The notes beneath the pieces were generated by a model that saw only the letters and a list, made by a program, of their open reading frames with translations, was not told where the DNA came from and did no database searches. DNA of 42,865 nucleotides from Lachnospiraceae bacterium (GTDB taxonomy: Bacteria > Bacillota_A > Clostridia > Lachnospirales > Lachnospiraceae), in contig JAILOC010000005.1 of assembly GCA_024691045.1 (NCBI GenBank), positions 1 to 42,865 of the forward strand, given 5' to 3'. This document shows, piece by piece, positions 24,957 to 33,998 of this stretch; position 1 is the stretch's first letter, and every line of letters starts with the position of its first letter. A program made the position numbers and the translations under genes.

Positions 24957-24980
24957 TCTGCAGATCGGCAGGCTTTTAAA

Positions 24981-25919
24981 ATGGAAACTATAAGCTTTAT
25001 AATTCCCTGTTACAGATCCGAACATACTCTTCCTTCAGTCGTGGAGGAGATTAAGACCACCATGTCCGGAATGAGTGACAGATATACGTATGACATATTT
25101 CTTGTGAATGATTTTTCGCCGGATAATACCGCACAGACGATCAAAAAGCTCTGTGAAGAGAATGAGAACATCCGCGGTATTTCATTTGCCAGGAATTTCG
25201 GCCAGCACGCCGCACTTATGGCAGGCTTCAGATATTCCGACGGAGATATCTGCGTATGTCTCGATGACGACGGTCAGACTCCCGCAGACCAGGTCGGAAG
25301 ACTGCTCGATAAGCTCAACGAAGGCTATGATGCTGTCTATGCAAAATACGACCACAAGAAACATTCGGGCTTCAGGAATTTCGGAAGCCGTGTAAATGAT
25401 ATAATGCTCCGTGTTATGCTCAGCAAGCCCAAGGCATTGTTTGTATCGAGTTATTTTGCGGTAAGGCGTTTTGTTGTCGAGGATATGATCAGATACGAGA
25501 ATTCCTATCCTTATGTCATCGGACTTGTACTCCGCTCTGCGGGAAAGATCGCAAATGTTCCGATAGATCACAGAGACCGTATGGAGGGCGCCAGCGGATA
25601 CACTCTGAAAAAGCTTCTCAATCTCTGGCTGAACGGCTTCACCGCTTTTTCGGTCAAGCCCCTGAGGATCGCAACCTTCATAGGAGGCGTTTCCGCGGTG
25701 GCCGGTCTTTTGTACGGTCTGTTCGTTATCATCAGGAGACTCATGTATCCAGAAGAAGCGGTCATGGGATATGCCGCAACTATGAGTGCCATCGTATTTT
25801 TCGGCGGAATGATCCTTCTTACCCTCGGCCTTATCGGAGAGTACATCGGAAGGATCTACATCAGCATGAACAATTCTCCTCAGTATGTCATTCGTGACAG
25901 TTGGAATATAGATAAATGA
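24981..25919 (+). CDS. GtrB-like family 2 glycosyltransferase with two C-terminal membrane helices
   Basis: 312 residues, close to the class of the 12108 gene: FIIPCYRSEHTLPSV, FLVNDFSPDNTAQTI, the signature SFARNFGQHAALMAGF, and the acidic motif CLDDDGQTPADQV (about residues 93-105) where most family members have DADLQDPP. Two C-terminal helices occupy about residues 230-255 and 265-295. Role inferred: transfer of a sugar to undecaprenyl phosphate. It shares its stop overlap (ATGA) with the membrane-protein gene that follows, and that pairing is typical of GtrB with a GT-C-type acceptor transferase. Confidence 0.88.
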   Translation: METISFIIPCYRSEHTLPSVVEEIKTTMSGMSDRYTYDIFLVNDFSPDNTAQTIKKLCEENENIRGISFARNFGQHAALMAGFRYSDGDICVCLDDDGQTPADQVGRLLDKLNEGYDAVYAKYDHKKHSGFRNFGSRVNDIMLRVMLSKPKALFVSSYFAVRRFVVEDMIRYENSYPYVIGLVLRSAGKIANVPIDHRDRMEGASGYTLKKLLNLWLNGFTAFSVKPLRIATFIGGVSAVAGLLYGLFVIIRRLMYPEEAVMGYAATMSAIVFFGGMILLTLGLIGEYIGRIYISMNNSPQYVIRDSWNIDK

Positions 25920-27511
25920 GTATCAAAAAAGAAAAACTTCCCGGGATCATATGCATCACCGTACTGACGCTCCTTCCCATGATAACCGCGGTTATCTGGA
26001 AGCTCTTTAATTGGAACGACGGGTCGCTTCTTACAAGCGAATGGAACGATGAGCTTTTCTATTTCAAACAGGTCGAAGCCATCATCGATTACGGATATCC
26101 TCTCGGATATTACGGTTTCAACGAAAGTCATGCATTATCCTTAAGCTTTGCGGCCTGGAGCCCGGTTCTTGTATGGCCCTGGGTTATTTTGGGCGCACTT
26201 TTTACCTGGACTCGTGCAACGGTCATGATCTTTAATGTTTTCATATATATGCTCGCGCTTTTTCTCTTCGGACTTTTCGTAAGACCGGGTGTAAAGCAGA
26301 CTGCAGGTATCTGCGTATGGTTTCTCGCATTTTTCCTTAATGTCAGATATATGTATTCCTGCATGCCGGAGGTCATCTGCTTTGCTCATCTGATCGTTTT
26401 CTGGGGACTTATGTTCGGATTTTTCAGAGTCCGAAAGGAGGATGCGTCAAAGGGTAGGGGATACATCATCGCTGCGATCGCACTTTCGATGCTGATGACA
26501 TTCATGAGGCCCTATCTGATACTCTTTCTTGTTTTTCCTCTTCTCGTCCTTTTTGCATCCGTAAAGGACAAAAAGAAAAAATTCATCGTGGTTTTGATCT
26601 CTGCAGTGATCCTTGGCATCACGGCATTCATATATTATCTGCTGAACCATTACCTGTCGGCTGAATACCTGATGCCGTTCTTCTACACGGATTTCATCAC
26701 GACGTTTTTTACACAAGGGTTCGGCGCCGGAGTGCACAACTTCTTCGGTACCCTGTATTACAAGGGCAAGGATTTCCTTCAGTTTATGAAGGATGCATTC
26801 TATATCGACAGGGCCGCAGGCATATTCTTCTGGTGGTTTTTGATCATGATGCTTCTTCAGCTTATCGGAAGCATTCTTGAAGCAAGGACCGTTAAGAAGG
26901 AAAATGGCGGATACAGTGAAAAGGGAATCCTCTGGTCACGCATATATATGCTCTTTGCCGATTTTGCATTCCTTATGGCGATGCTCCTTATGTATAAGCT
27001 CACCGAAGGCAGCAAGCATCTTCTTACATTTATCATGGTGGGAGTTCTTCTCATGATCATGGAATCAAAGAGAGGACTTGTGCTCGGCGCTATCATGAGC
27101 GTTTGCGTCATATACTTCGGTATATTCCACTGCGTCGGCAATGCATATGATTTCGGTATTCCGGAAAAAACTTCCGTTTCCGAGGTGAGATTCCTATACT
27201 GGGAGCGTGTGTTTGCAGACGGAATAGAGCTTGACCGGTCGAATGCTCCCTCTTATGAAAACGCAATCATCTGGGAATTCAATGACATTGTCGGAGATGA
27301 GAAGATCACAACGGACTGGCAGATGCTTTATGCACTTCCTTCGGGAACGGGCATCAGCTGCTGCTATGAATATACCGAAGAAAATTTCGATACGATAAAG
27401 TGCAGATATATATCGGCTCCTTCCGGCGGCAATATCGAAAAGCTCTGCGAAGAAGCGGGGTACAGACTTATCGGAAGAGATGACCGGTTCTGTGTTTATG
27501 CGAGATATTAA
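25916..27511 (+). CDS. Large polytopic membrane protein, GT-C-like glycosyltransferase candidate
   Basis: 531 residues with about eleven hydrophobic segments followed by an extracytoplasmic C-terminal domain of about 120 residues (from SVSEVRFLYWERVFADG to the end, closing YRLIGRDDRFCVYARY). The first long loop, after helix 1, contains the acidic EWNDELFYFKQVEAI, in the place where GT-C enzymes carry their catalytic acidic residues. No other family motif is clear. Coupled by ATGA to a GtrB-like gene, it is the likely acceptor transferase that uses the polyprenyl-linked sugar on the outside of the membrane; this is inferred from order and architecture. Confidence 0.78.
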   Translation: MSIKKEKLPGIICITVLTLLPMITAVIWKLFNWNDGSLLTSEWNDELFYFKQVEAIIDYGYPLGYYGFNESHALSLSFAAWSPVLVWPWVILGALFTWTRATVMIFNVFIYMLALFLFGLFVRPGVKQTAGICVWFLAFFLNVRYMYSCMPEVICFAHLIVFWGLMFGFFRVRKEDASKGRGYIIAAIALSMLMTFMRPYLILFLVFPLLVLFASVKDKKKKFIVVLISAVILGITAFIYYLLNHYLSAEYLMPFFYTDFITTFFTQGFGAGVHNFFGTLYYKGKDFLQFMKDAFYIDRAAGIFFWWFLIMMLLQLIGSILEARTVKKENGGYSEKGILWSRIYMLFADFAFLMAMLLMYKLTEGSKHLLTFIMVGVLLMIMESKRGLVLGAIMSVCVIYFGIFHCVGNAYDFGIPEKTSVSEVRFLYWERVFADGIELDRSNAPSYENAIIWEFNDIVGDEKITTDWQMLYALPSGTGISCCYEYTEENFDTIKCRYISAPSGGNIEKLCEEAGYRLIGRDDRFCVYARY

Positions 27512-27543
27512 TGCGATGCCTTCCAAATAACAGAGGTTGATAT

Positions 27544-30500
27544 ATGAGTTTTGTCCACCTGCATACTCATACCCAGTACTCACTTCTGGACGGGTCCAAC
27601 AGAATAAAGGATTACGTGGCACGGGTCAGGGAACTCGGAATGAATGCTGCGGCTATAACCGATCACGGCGTAATGTACGGCGTGGTCGATTTTTATGATG
27701 AGTGCAAAAAGCAGGGGATAAGACCGATCATAGGATGCGAGGTCTATGTTGCTCCGGGATCGAGATTCGATAAATCATCACGCGATGAAAGATATCATCA
27801 CCTCGTCCTTCTCGCGGAAAACAATACGGGTTATTCGAATCTCCTTAAGCTTGTCAGCAGGGGATTCACCGAAGGCTTTTATTATAAGCCTAGGATAGAT
27901 AAAGAGCTTCTGAAAGAGTGTCATGAAGGCCTGATCGCATCGAGTGCCTGCTTAAACGGTGAGATCGCTTCTCTTATCGTGCACGGCTTCAAGGAAAAAG
28001 CCCTGGAGACCGCACTTGAATATAACGGACTTTTCGGCGAAGGTAATTTCTTTCTTGAGCTTCAGGACCATGGTATCGCGGAGGAGACGCTTGTAAACAC
28101 GGAGCTTCTTTCCATCAGCAGGAAGACCGGCATTCCGCTTATATGCACCAATGACTGTCACTATACATACGCATCCGACTCCGATGCGCATGATGTGCTT
28201 CTCTGTCTCCAGACGGGAGCCCGCATTTCCGATGAGGACAGGATGCGCTATAAGCCGGGTGAGTTCTTCGTCCGTTCGGAAGATGAGATGAGGGAGCTTT
28301 TCAGATACGCTCCGGAGGCACTTGAAAACACCCAGAAGATTGCTGACAGATGCAATGTCGAGATGCAGTTCGGAGTGACCAGGCTTCCCGATTATAAGGT
28401 TCCGGACGGTTACGACTGCTTTTCATATCTAAAGCATCTGTGCTATGAGGGCCTTAACTGGCGCTATGGTACGGACCGTGCGGATATCAGGGATTCGTCC
28501 GGAAGAACCCTTGAAGAAAAGATGGATTATGAACTCGGCGTCATTTCCGATATGGGATATGTCGAGTATTTCCTGATCGTATGGGATTTCATAAATTATG
28601 CGAGACAAAATGATATCAGCGTGGGTCCCGGAAGGGGAAGCGCCGCGGGAAGTATTGTTTCATACTGCCTCGGAATAACGGAGATAGACCCGGTCAGATA
28701 CGACCTTGTCTTCGAAAGATTCTTAAATCCCGAGAGAGTATCAATGCCCGATATCGATGTAGATTTTGCTCCCGAATCGCGTCAGGAGATGTTCGATTAT
28801 GTTTCCCGCAAGTACGGCAAAGAAAACGTGGTCCAGATCGTCACGTTCGGAACTCTCGCGGCAAGAGGCGTTGTCAGGGATGTCGCAAGGGTGATGGATC
28901 TTCCCTATGCCTTCGGTTCGGAGATCAGCAATCTGATCCCGAGGGAACTCGGCATAACCCTGGACGAAGCGCTCGAAGCCGTACCGGAGCTTAAGAAGCG
29001 ATACGATGAAGACGAGGATGTGAAAAAGGTCATCGACATGTCACGCAAGCTCGAAGGCCTTCCCAGGCATTCGTCCACACATGCCGCCGCAGTTGTCATA
29101 TGCCGTGACGAAGCGGAAAAATACGTGCCTTTGTGCCTCGGAACGGAGGACAATATACAGTCCCAGTACACCAAGGAACCGCTTGAAAAGCTCGGCCTTC
29201 TCAAGATGGATTTCCTGGGCCTGAGAAACCTTACCGTTATAAGCGATACGATAAATAACATAAAGGAAGATACTGGCGAGGATATTGATTTTTCAAGGAT
29301 GGATTTCGATGACCGCAGGGTTTTCGAGTCCCTCTGGGACGGTGCGACAGACGGCGTATTCCAGCTTGAATCGCGAGGGATGAGAATGTTCATGAGAGCA
29401 TTAAAGCCTGAATCACTCGACGATGTCATAGCGGGCATCGCGCTTTTCAGACCCGGTCCGATGAAGTCCATAGACGACTATATCCGCGGAAAAGAAAATA
29501 AGTCCTCCGTAAGCTATCTGTGCCCCGAACTCGAATCCATACTGAAGCCCACAAACGGCTGCATCGTATATCAGGAACAGGTCATGCAGATCGTGGTAAA
29601 GCTTGCCGGTTACAGTGTCGGCAGGAGTGATATCGTGCGCGCTGCCATGAGCAAAAAGAAGGCATCCCTTATGGAATACGAAAGGGATATCTTCATTAAC
29701 GGCAATGACCGTGAGATAGAAGAGGCAAGGAAAAAGGGGACTCCGGAGGATAAGCTCCCCGCACCCGTTCCCGGATGCATCAGAAACGGTATCGCAAAGC
29801 GGACTGCGGAGGAGATCTATGACCGTCTGATGGAATTTGCGAGCTACGGCTTCAATAAATCCCACGCTGTATGCTATGCATATCTTGCGTATGAGACGGC
29901 ATGGCTCAAATATCACTATCCGCTGGAATTTATGGCGTCCCTTCTTTCATCCGAAATAGGCAATATAGGAAAGCTCAGCGGGTATCTTTTTGCCGCAAGG
30001 CAGCTTGGGATCAGGATCCTGTCACCGGACGTAAACAAAAGCTCCGGATACTTCGAGACAGAAGACGGGTGCCTGAGATTTCCCCTGACGGCGATCAAGG
30101 GAATCGGCTATCCCGTCGTCACAGCCATCGAAAGGATGCGTCTGACCGGAGGAGATTTTACCGATTACAGTGATTTCCTTCGAAGGGTATCGGGATCTTC
30201 CGTTTCCAAAAACGCCGTCGAGGCCATGATCAAAGCAGGAGCTCTTTCGGAAATCGCGCCGAACAAAAAGCAGTGTCTTGAAACCTTTGAGAGCATAATG
30301 GATTCCTTTGTGAACATAAAGAGGGGACAGATTGAAGGGCAGATGTCTCTTTTTGACTTAGATGATGCGACTGACGGAAAAGACAAGGACGTATCCGATA
30401 TGGGCTCGCTTCCCGATATTCCCGATTACGATAATGAGACGAGGCTCCTTCTCGAAAAAGAAGTACTCGGAATCTATGTGAGCGGACATCCGCTCGATGA

Positions 30501-31293
30501 ATGGGTACCGCTTATCAAAAAATACATAACCGCAGATTCGACGGCATTTTCCGCTTCTTCTGATGATGGCGAAGAAGACGAAGCCGGAAGTGAAAGAAGC
30601 GTAAAGAACGGGGATTACATAACTGTTGGCGGAATGACGAGGGACGTTACCCTTAGGACCACCAGAAACGGTGACATGATGGCTACCTTTGTCCTGGAGG
30701 ATCTGAGCGGTGATATAAGTGCCGTGGCATTTCCCAAGACATATGAAAAGTGTGCTGCCCTTATCAAGAACGACGAAAAGCTGTTCATCAGGGGAAGATT
30801 CGATGATACCGATGACAGGGGATCCAAGATCATCGCGTCCGATATCGTTTCCTTTGAAGAGGCTTCACAGCCCGGATTTAAGGGCTTCGGAAAATACAGC
30901 GGTAAAAACTTCCGTACCGGATACGCAAAACCTGCCCGTCCGGACAACGTACCCGCAATGGCAGAAAAGCAGACCGAAAATCAGACAGAAAAGCTGGTCG
31001 ATCTGCAGGCCATGGCCGACAGGGCTTTTAACAGGACTCCCGCCCGGACCGCGGATACGAGCGTTGTTCCGTCCAGGGGTCTTTTTGTCAGATTTGAGAA
31101 CAGGAATGCCTGCACTTCAGGCCTGTCCATGCTGCGGGAGACTCTGAAGGCGTATCCCGGAGAAGAACCCTGCGTGATCTTCATCAGAGAAGAAAAGCTC
31201 CTTAAGACCCTTGAAGAAAGAGTGTCGGTTTCGGATGACCTTCTTCAGAGCCTCTATGTATGTTTCGGGAAGGACAACGTAGCCGTTAAGTAA
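27544..31293 (+). CDS. dnaE: DNA polymerase III alpha subunit
   Basis: Replicative polymerase of the DnaE family, 1249 residues. The N-terminal PHP domain starts FVHLHTHTQYSLLDGSNRI. The palm holds the catalytic aspartates D405 and D407 in MPDIDVDFAPE and D556 in KMDFLGLRNLT. Other standard motifs are VGPGRGSAAGSIVSYCLGI, FGTLAARGVVRDVAR and SYGFNKSHAVCYAYLAY. An OB-fold follows (ITVGGMTRDVTLRTTRNGDMM), then a C-terminal domain ending near SLYVCFGKDNVAVK. It is the full-length DnaE1-like form. The residues between the OB-fold and the end are low in conservation. An unrelated upstream operon ends 32 bases before its start. Confidence 0.97.
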   Translation: MSFVHLHTHTQYSLLDGSNRIKDYVARVRELGMNAAAITDHGVMYGVVDFYDECKKQGIRPIIGCEVYVAPGSRFDKSSRDERYHHLVLLAENNTGYSNLLKLVSRGFTEGFYYKPRIDKELLKECHEGLIASSACLNGEIASLIVHGFKEKALETALEYNGLFGEGNFFLELQDHGIAEETLVNTELLSISRKTGIPLICTNDCHYTYASDSDAHDVLLCLQTGARISDEDRMRYKPGEFFVRSEDEMRELFRYAPEALENTQKIADRCNVEMQFGVTRLPDYKVPDGYDCFSYLKHLCYEGLNWRYGTDRADIRDSSGRTLEEKMDYELGVISDMGYVEYFLIVWDFINYARQNDISVGPGRGSAAGSIVSYCLGITEIDPVRYDLVFERFLNPERVSMPDIDVDFAPESRQEMFDYVSRKYGKENVVQIVTFGTLAARGVVRDVARVMDLPYAFGSEISNLIPRELGITLDEALEAVPELKKRYDEDEDVKKVIDMSRKLEGLPRHSSTHAAAVVICRDEAEKYVPLCLGTEDNIQSQYTKEPLEKLGLLKMDFLGLRNLTVISDTINNIKEDTGEDIDFSRMDFDDRRVFESLWDGATDGVFQLESRGMRMFMRALKPESLDDVIAGIALFRPGPMKSIDDYIRGKENKSSVSYLCPELESILKPTNGCIVYQEQVMQIVVKLAGYSVGRSDIVRAAMSKKKASLMEYERDIFINGNDREIEEARKKGTPEDKLPAPVPGCIRNGIAKRTAEEIYDRLMEFASYGFNKSHAVCYAYLAYETAWLKYHYPLEFMASLLSSEIGNIGKLSGYLFAARQLGIRILSPDVNKSSGYFETEDGCLRFPLTAIKGIGYPVVTAIERMRLTGGDFTDYSDFLRRVSGSSVSKNAVEAMIKAGALSEIAPNKKQCLETFESIMDSFVNIKRGQIEGQMSLFDLDDATDGKDKDVSDMGSLPDIPDYDNETRLLLEKEVLGIYVSGHPLDEWVPLIKKYITADSTAFSASSDDGEEDEAGSERSVKNGDYITVGGMTRDVTLRTTRNGDMMATFVLEDLSGDISAVAFPKTYEKCAALIKNDEKLFIRGRFDDTDDRGSKIIASDIVSFEEASQPGFKGFGKYSGKNFRTGYAKPARPDNVPAMAEKQTENQTEKLVDLQAMADRAFNRTPARTADTSVVPSRGLFVRFENRNACTSGLSMLRETLKAYPGEEPCVIFIREEKLLKTLEERVSVSDDLLQSLYVCFGKDNVAVK

Positions 31294-31355
31294 ACGTTTC
31301 GGATGCAAAAATCGTTTTTTTGCGGTGCAAATTAAGTATTTTCCTTAATTTTCCA

Positions 31356-31384
31356 TTGATTTACGCGAAAAATGATAATAAAAT
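31356..31384 (+). promoter_or_regulatory. Promoter of pfkA
   Basis: TTGATT (31356-31361), a 17-base spacer and TAAAAT (31379-31384), 54 bases before the pfkA start. The stretch 31294-31438 holds no gene. A GCAAAAA/TTTTTTGC inverted repeat just after dnaE may be a weak terminator. Confidence 0.55.
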
Positions 31385-31438
31385 ATTTTGGGTACAAATG
31401 GGAAAGCTAGGGGATATTGTTAATACCCGGAGGAATAT

Positions 31439-32413
31439 ATGGCTAAGGAAGTTAAGACTATCGGAGTACTTACAAGTGGCGGTGACGCGCCCGGAATGAA
31501 CGCTGCCATCAGAAGCGTTGTCCGTGTTGCACTTGCAAGGGGACTTAAGGTAAAGGGAGTAAAGAAGGGATATCAGGGCCTTCTCAACGAAGAGATCTTC
31601 GACATGCAGGCTCACGATGTTTCCGATATCATTCAGCGCGGCGGTACCGTACTCGGAACCGCAAGATGTCTTGAGTTCAAGACACCCGAGGGACAGCAGA
31701 AGGGTGCCGATATCTGTCGCAAGCACGGAATCGACGGAATGGTCGTTATCGGCGGAGACGGTTCTTACAGAGGAGCACAGGCTCTTTCCAGACTCGGCAT
31801 CAACACCATCGGTCTTCCCGGAACCATCGACCTTGATATTTCCTGCACCGATTACACCATCGGATTCGACACTTCCGTTAATACCGCTATGCAGGCTATC
31901 GACAGGGTCAAGGATACTTCCTCATCCCACGAGAGATGCTCCATCATCGAGGTCATGGGAAGAAATGCCGGATACATCGCTCTCTGGTGCGGAATCGCAA
32001 ACGGAGCCGAGGATATCCTCATTCCCGAGAAGTATGATTTCGATGAGCAGAAGATAATCAACAACATCATCCTTTCACGTAAGAAGGGCAAGACCCATCA
32101 CCTTATCATCAACGCCGAGGGAATCGGACACTCCGCTTCCATGGCCAGACGTATCGAGGCGGCAACCGGTATTGAGACCAGAGCCACCATCCTCGGATAC
32201 ATGCAGCGTGGCGGATCTCCCACTGCCAAAGACAGATATTATGCTTCCATCATGGGTGCAAGAGCCGTTGACATCCTTATCGAAGGCAAGACCAACAGGG
32301 TTGTCGGCTACAGGGACGGCAAGTTTATGGACGTAGACATCGAGGAAGGCCTTGCAATGACCAAGAATATCGATGAGTACGAATTTGAAGTGGCAAGACT
32401 TCTTTCACTTTGA
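31439..32413 (+). CDS. pfkA: ATP-dependent 6-phosphofructokinase
   Basis: Phosphorylates fructose-6-phosphate in glycolysis. The 324 residues fit bacterial ATP-PFK. Motifs: TSGGDAPGMNAAIR (ATP loop), VIGGDGSYRGAQAL with glycine at the position that favours ATP over PPi, GTIDLDI with the catalytic aspartate, DTSSSHERCSIIEVMGRNAGY, and GYMQRGGSPTAKDR. The catalytic motif reads TIDLD where E. coli has TIDND. CCGGAGG near 31428 gives a strong ribosome binding site. Flanked by its own promoter and a strong terminator, it is a single-gene unit. Confidence 0.96.
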   Translation: MAKEVKTIGVLTSGGDAPGMNAAIRSVVRVALARGLKVKGVKKGYQGLLNEEIFDMQAHDVSDIIQRGGTVLGTARCLEFKTPEGQQKGADICRKHGIDGMVVIGGDGSYRGAQALSRLGINTIGLPGTIDLDISCTDYTIGFDTSVNTAMQAIDRVKDTSSSHERCSIIEVMGRNAGYIALWCGIANGAEDILIPEKYDFDEQKIINNIILSRKKGKTHHLIINAEGIGHSASMARRIEAATGIETRATILGYMQRGGSPTAKDRYYASIMGARAVDILIEGKTNRVVGYRDGKFMDVDIEEGLAMTKNIDEYEFEVARLLSL

Positions 32414-32431
32414 TCTTTCATTTTGTATATG

Positions 32432-32465
32432 AAGGGAATGGTTCTGTAAACCATTCCCTTTTTTT
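32432..32465 (+). terminator. Rho-independent terminator after pfkA
   Basis: A perfect 12-bp stem (AAGGGAATGGTT at 32432-32443 with AACCATTCCCTT at 32449-32460), five-base loop and TTTTT after it. This is the clearest intrinsic terminator in the window. Confidence 0.93.
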
Positions 32466-32499
32466 AAAACCAAGGTTGATCACAAAAAGGAGGGCGGTC

Positions 32500-33144
32500 A
32501 TGGGTAATGCTGTATCGCCGGCAACGCTGTCGGCATGGTTTTCTCAGTACGAAAAAGAAGTAAACGGAAAAAGAAATGCAAGTAACGGAAACAAGAAGAT
32601 CCTGGTCATCATCCCGGTACTTCTCATCGGTGCGATGATCGCCATGATGATCAAAAACGGAGCCCTGCAGGACGAGCAGGCCAGGGGCGGACTTATCGCA
32701 CTTATCTGCATAGCCGTATTTATCGTTCTTCTGGTACTGCTTCTTACAGCCAAAGGAAAGAAGATCGATGCCGCTGCCGTTACAAGAAAGGATCTGGATG
32801 CGCTTTTGAAGACGCCCGAGGACGCGAAGGAATTTGATGCCCAGATCGCTGCGGATCCCGTCTTCAAGATCGAGAACTCCAAAGATGAGTACATCTTTGC
32901 GACCAGGGATTATTTCGGAACAAGGTTCACCTACCTCGGGGATCTGACATACAGATTCATCAGGATAAGCGATGTGACACTTCTCCATGCGATCCTTTAC
33001 AAGAAAGGATCCTGTGATGTTGAGTTCCGTAACGAAAAGGGTGATGTGCTCCTTACATGGGTTGCGGATGACAGGGCAAAGGTAGATGCTCTCAAGGCCG
33101 CAATGCCGAGCATCAATATCGAACTTATACCCGCAAAAGAATAA
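32500..33144 (+). CDS. Uncharacterised two-helix membrane protein
   Basis: 214 residues from ATG 32500, which follows AAAAAGGAGG at 32485-32493; an upstream reading to 32410 has no such site and would cross the pfkA terminator. Two transmembrane helices are clear (ILVIIPVLLIGAMIAMMI and LIALICIAVFIVLLVLLLTA). The C-terminal 130 residues form a cytosolic domain beginning AAAVTRKDLDALLKTPEDAKEFDAQI. Its later part is beta-rich (YIFATRDYFGTRFTYLGDL, then VEFRNEKGDVLLTWV), reminiscent of a PH-like fold, but this is a guess. It is a single-gene unit between two terminators. Confidence 0.72.
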   Translation: MGNAVSPATLSAWFSQYEKEVNGKRNASNGNKKILVIIPVLLIGAMIAMMIKNGALQDEQARGGLIALICIAVFIVLLVLLLTAKGKKIDAAAVTRKDLDALLKTPEDAKEFDAQIAADPVFKIENSKDEYIFATRDYFGTRFTYLGDLTYRFIRISDVTLLHAILYKKGSCDVEFRNEKGDVLLTWVADDRAKVDALKAAMPSINIELIPAKE

Positions 33145-33151
33145 ACTTAAT

Positions 33152-33226
33152 GCCGGGGTCCCATGATACGCACCCTCCCGATGTATCGGAAAGAGGGAAC
33201 ATATCACACGGGGCCCCGCTTTTTTT
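33152..33226 (+). terminator. Large structured terminator
   Basis: A long hairpin: CGGGGTCCC (33154-33162) pairs with GGGGCCCCG (33210-33218) with one G-U pair. Inside it CCCTC pairs with GAGGG, and CCGAT pairs with ATCGG at the tip. It is followed by TTTTTTT (33220-33226). It ends the small membrane-protein transcript. Confidence 0.88.
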
Positions 33227-33247
33227 ATGTAAAAATTTAATTTTTAA

Positions 33248-33256
33248 TGATATTAT
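33248..33256 (+). promoter_or_regulatory. Extended -10 promoter of the GntR gene
   Basis: TGATATTAT fits an extended -10, 41 bases before the GntR start, in a strongly AT-rich stretch right after the terminator. The -35 is not obvious. Confidence 0.45.
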
Positions 33257-33296
33257 GGAATAGTGTGAAATCTTGATCGGAGGATCGTAAGATAAA

Positions 33297-33974
33297 ATGG
33301 AAATATATCCCAGACTCAGAAAAGAAAGCGCAAGGGATTATGCCCTGAAGGTTCTTAAGGGAAACATCACTTCCCTCGATCTTGCTCCGGGAACTCCCAT
33401 TTCCGAAAATGAACTTGCAGCGGAGCTCGGCATATCGAGAACGCCGGTAAGGGAAGCGATAATCGAACTTGCCAAAGTATATCTCATCGAGATCTATCCC
33501 CAGAGGGGAAGCTTCGTGTCTCTCATAGATCCCAAGATGGTAGAGGAAGCCAGATTCTTAAGAAGAGTCATGGATGTGGCGGTCATACAGGAAGCGTGCG
33601 ATGTGGCAGATGAAGAGGGGATAGCAAAGCTTGAGGAAAATGTCTCGCTTCAGGAATTCTACCTGAGCAGGGAGATGACCGACAAGATATTCGACCTCGA
33701 TAATAAGTTCCATCGCGACATATACAGGGTGGCTCAGAAGGACATCATCTACGAGATGCATTCGACTATGATGATCCACTTCGACAGGGTAAGGAATCTT
33801 TCCGTCGAGACCGTTAAGGATCTTAAGGTCGTAAACGACCACCGTGCGATGCTCGAAGCCATCAAGGCGGGGGATAAGGATACCGCAGCCGCACTTGTCG
33901 AAAAGCACCTGAACCGTTACAGGATCGACGAGGAGCAGATCCGCAGCGGAAGACCCGAATACTTCAAAGCATAA
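33297..33974 (+). CDS. GntR family transcriptional regulator (FadR/FCD subfamily)
   Basis: 225-residue DNA-binding regulator. The N-terminal winged helix-turn-helix shows ALKVLKGNITSLDLAPGTPISENELAAELGISRTPVREAI, here given by its key parts: APGTPISE, LAAELGISRTPVREAI and VYLIEIYPQRGSFVS. The C-terminal helical FCD ligand domain has the metal-binding type pattern (DLDNKFHRDIYR, then VNDHRAMLEAI and LVEKHLNRY with histidines). CGGAGG lies 13 bases upstream, a long spacing. Ligand unknown. proC starts 24 bases after its stop, so it may control the proC operon or act elsewhere. Confidence 0.9.
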   Translation: MEIYPRLRKESARDYALKVLKGNITSLDLAPGTPISENELAAELGISRTPVREAIIELAKVYLIEIYPQRGSFVSLIDPKMVEEARFLRRVMDVAVIQEACDVADEEGIAKLEENVSLQEFYLSREMTDKIFDLDNKFHRDIYRVAQKDIIYEMHSTMMIHFDRVRNLSVETVKDLKVVNDHRAMLEAIKAGDKDTAAALVEKHLNRYRIDEEQIRSGRPEYFKA

Positions 33975-33998
33975 TTCTTTTTCCAAAGGAGAAATAAA

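Noticed and set aside
31294..31438. A small gene or RNA between dnaE and pfkA
   Set aside because: No ORF with a ribosome site and no tRNA-like fold is seen; the stretch is explained by a promoter and AT-rich leader.
32410..32499. Longer start for the small membrane protein
   Set aside because: The added segment crosses the perfect pfkA terminator; the ATG at 32500 has an AAGGAGG site.
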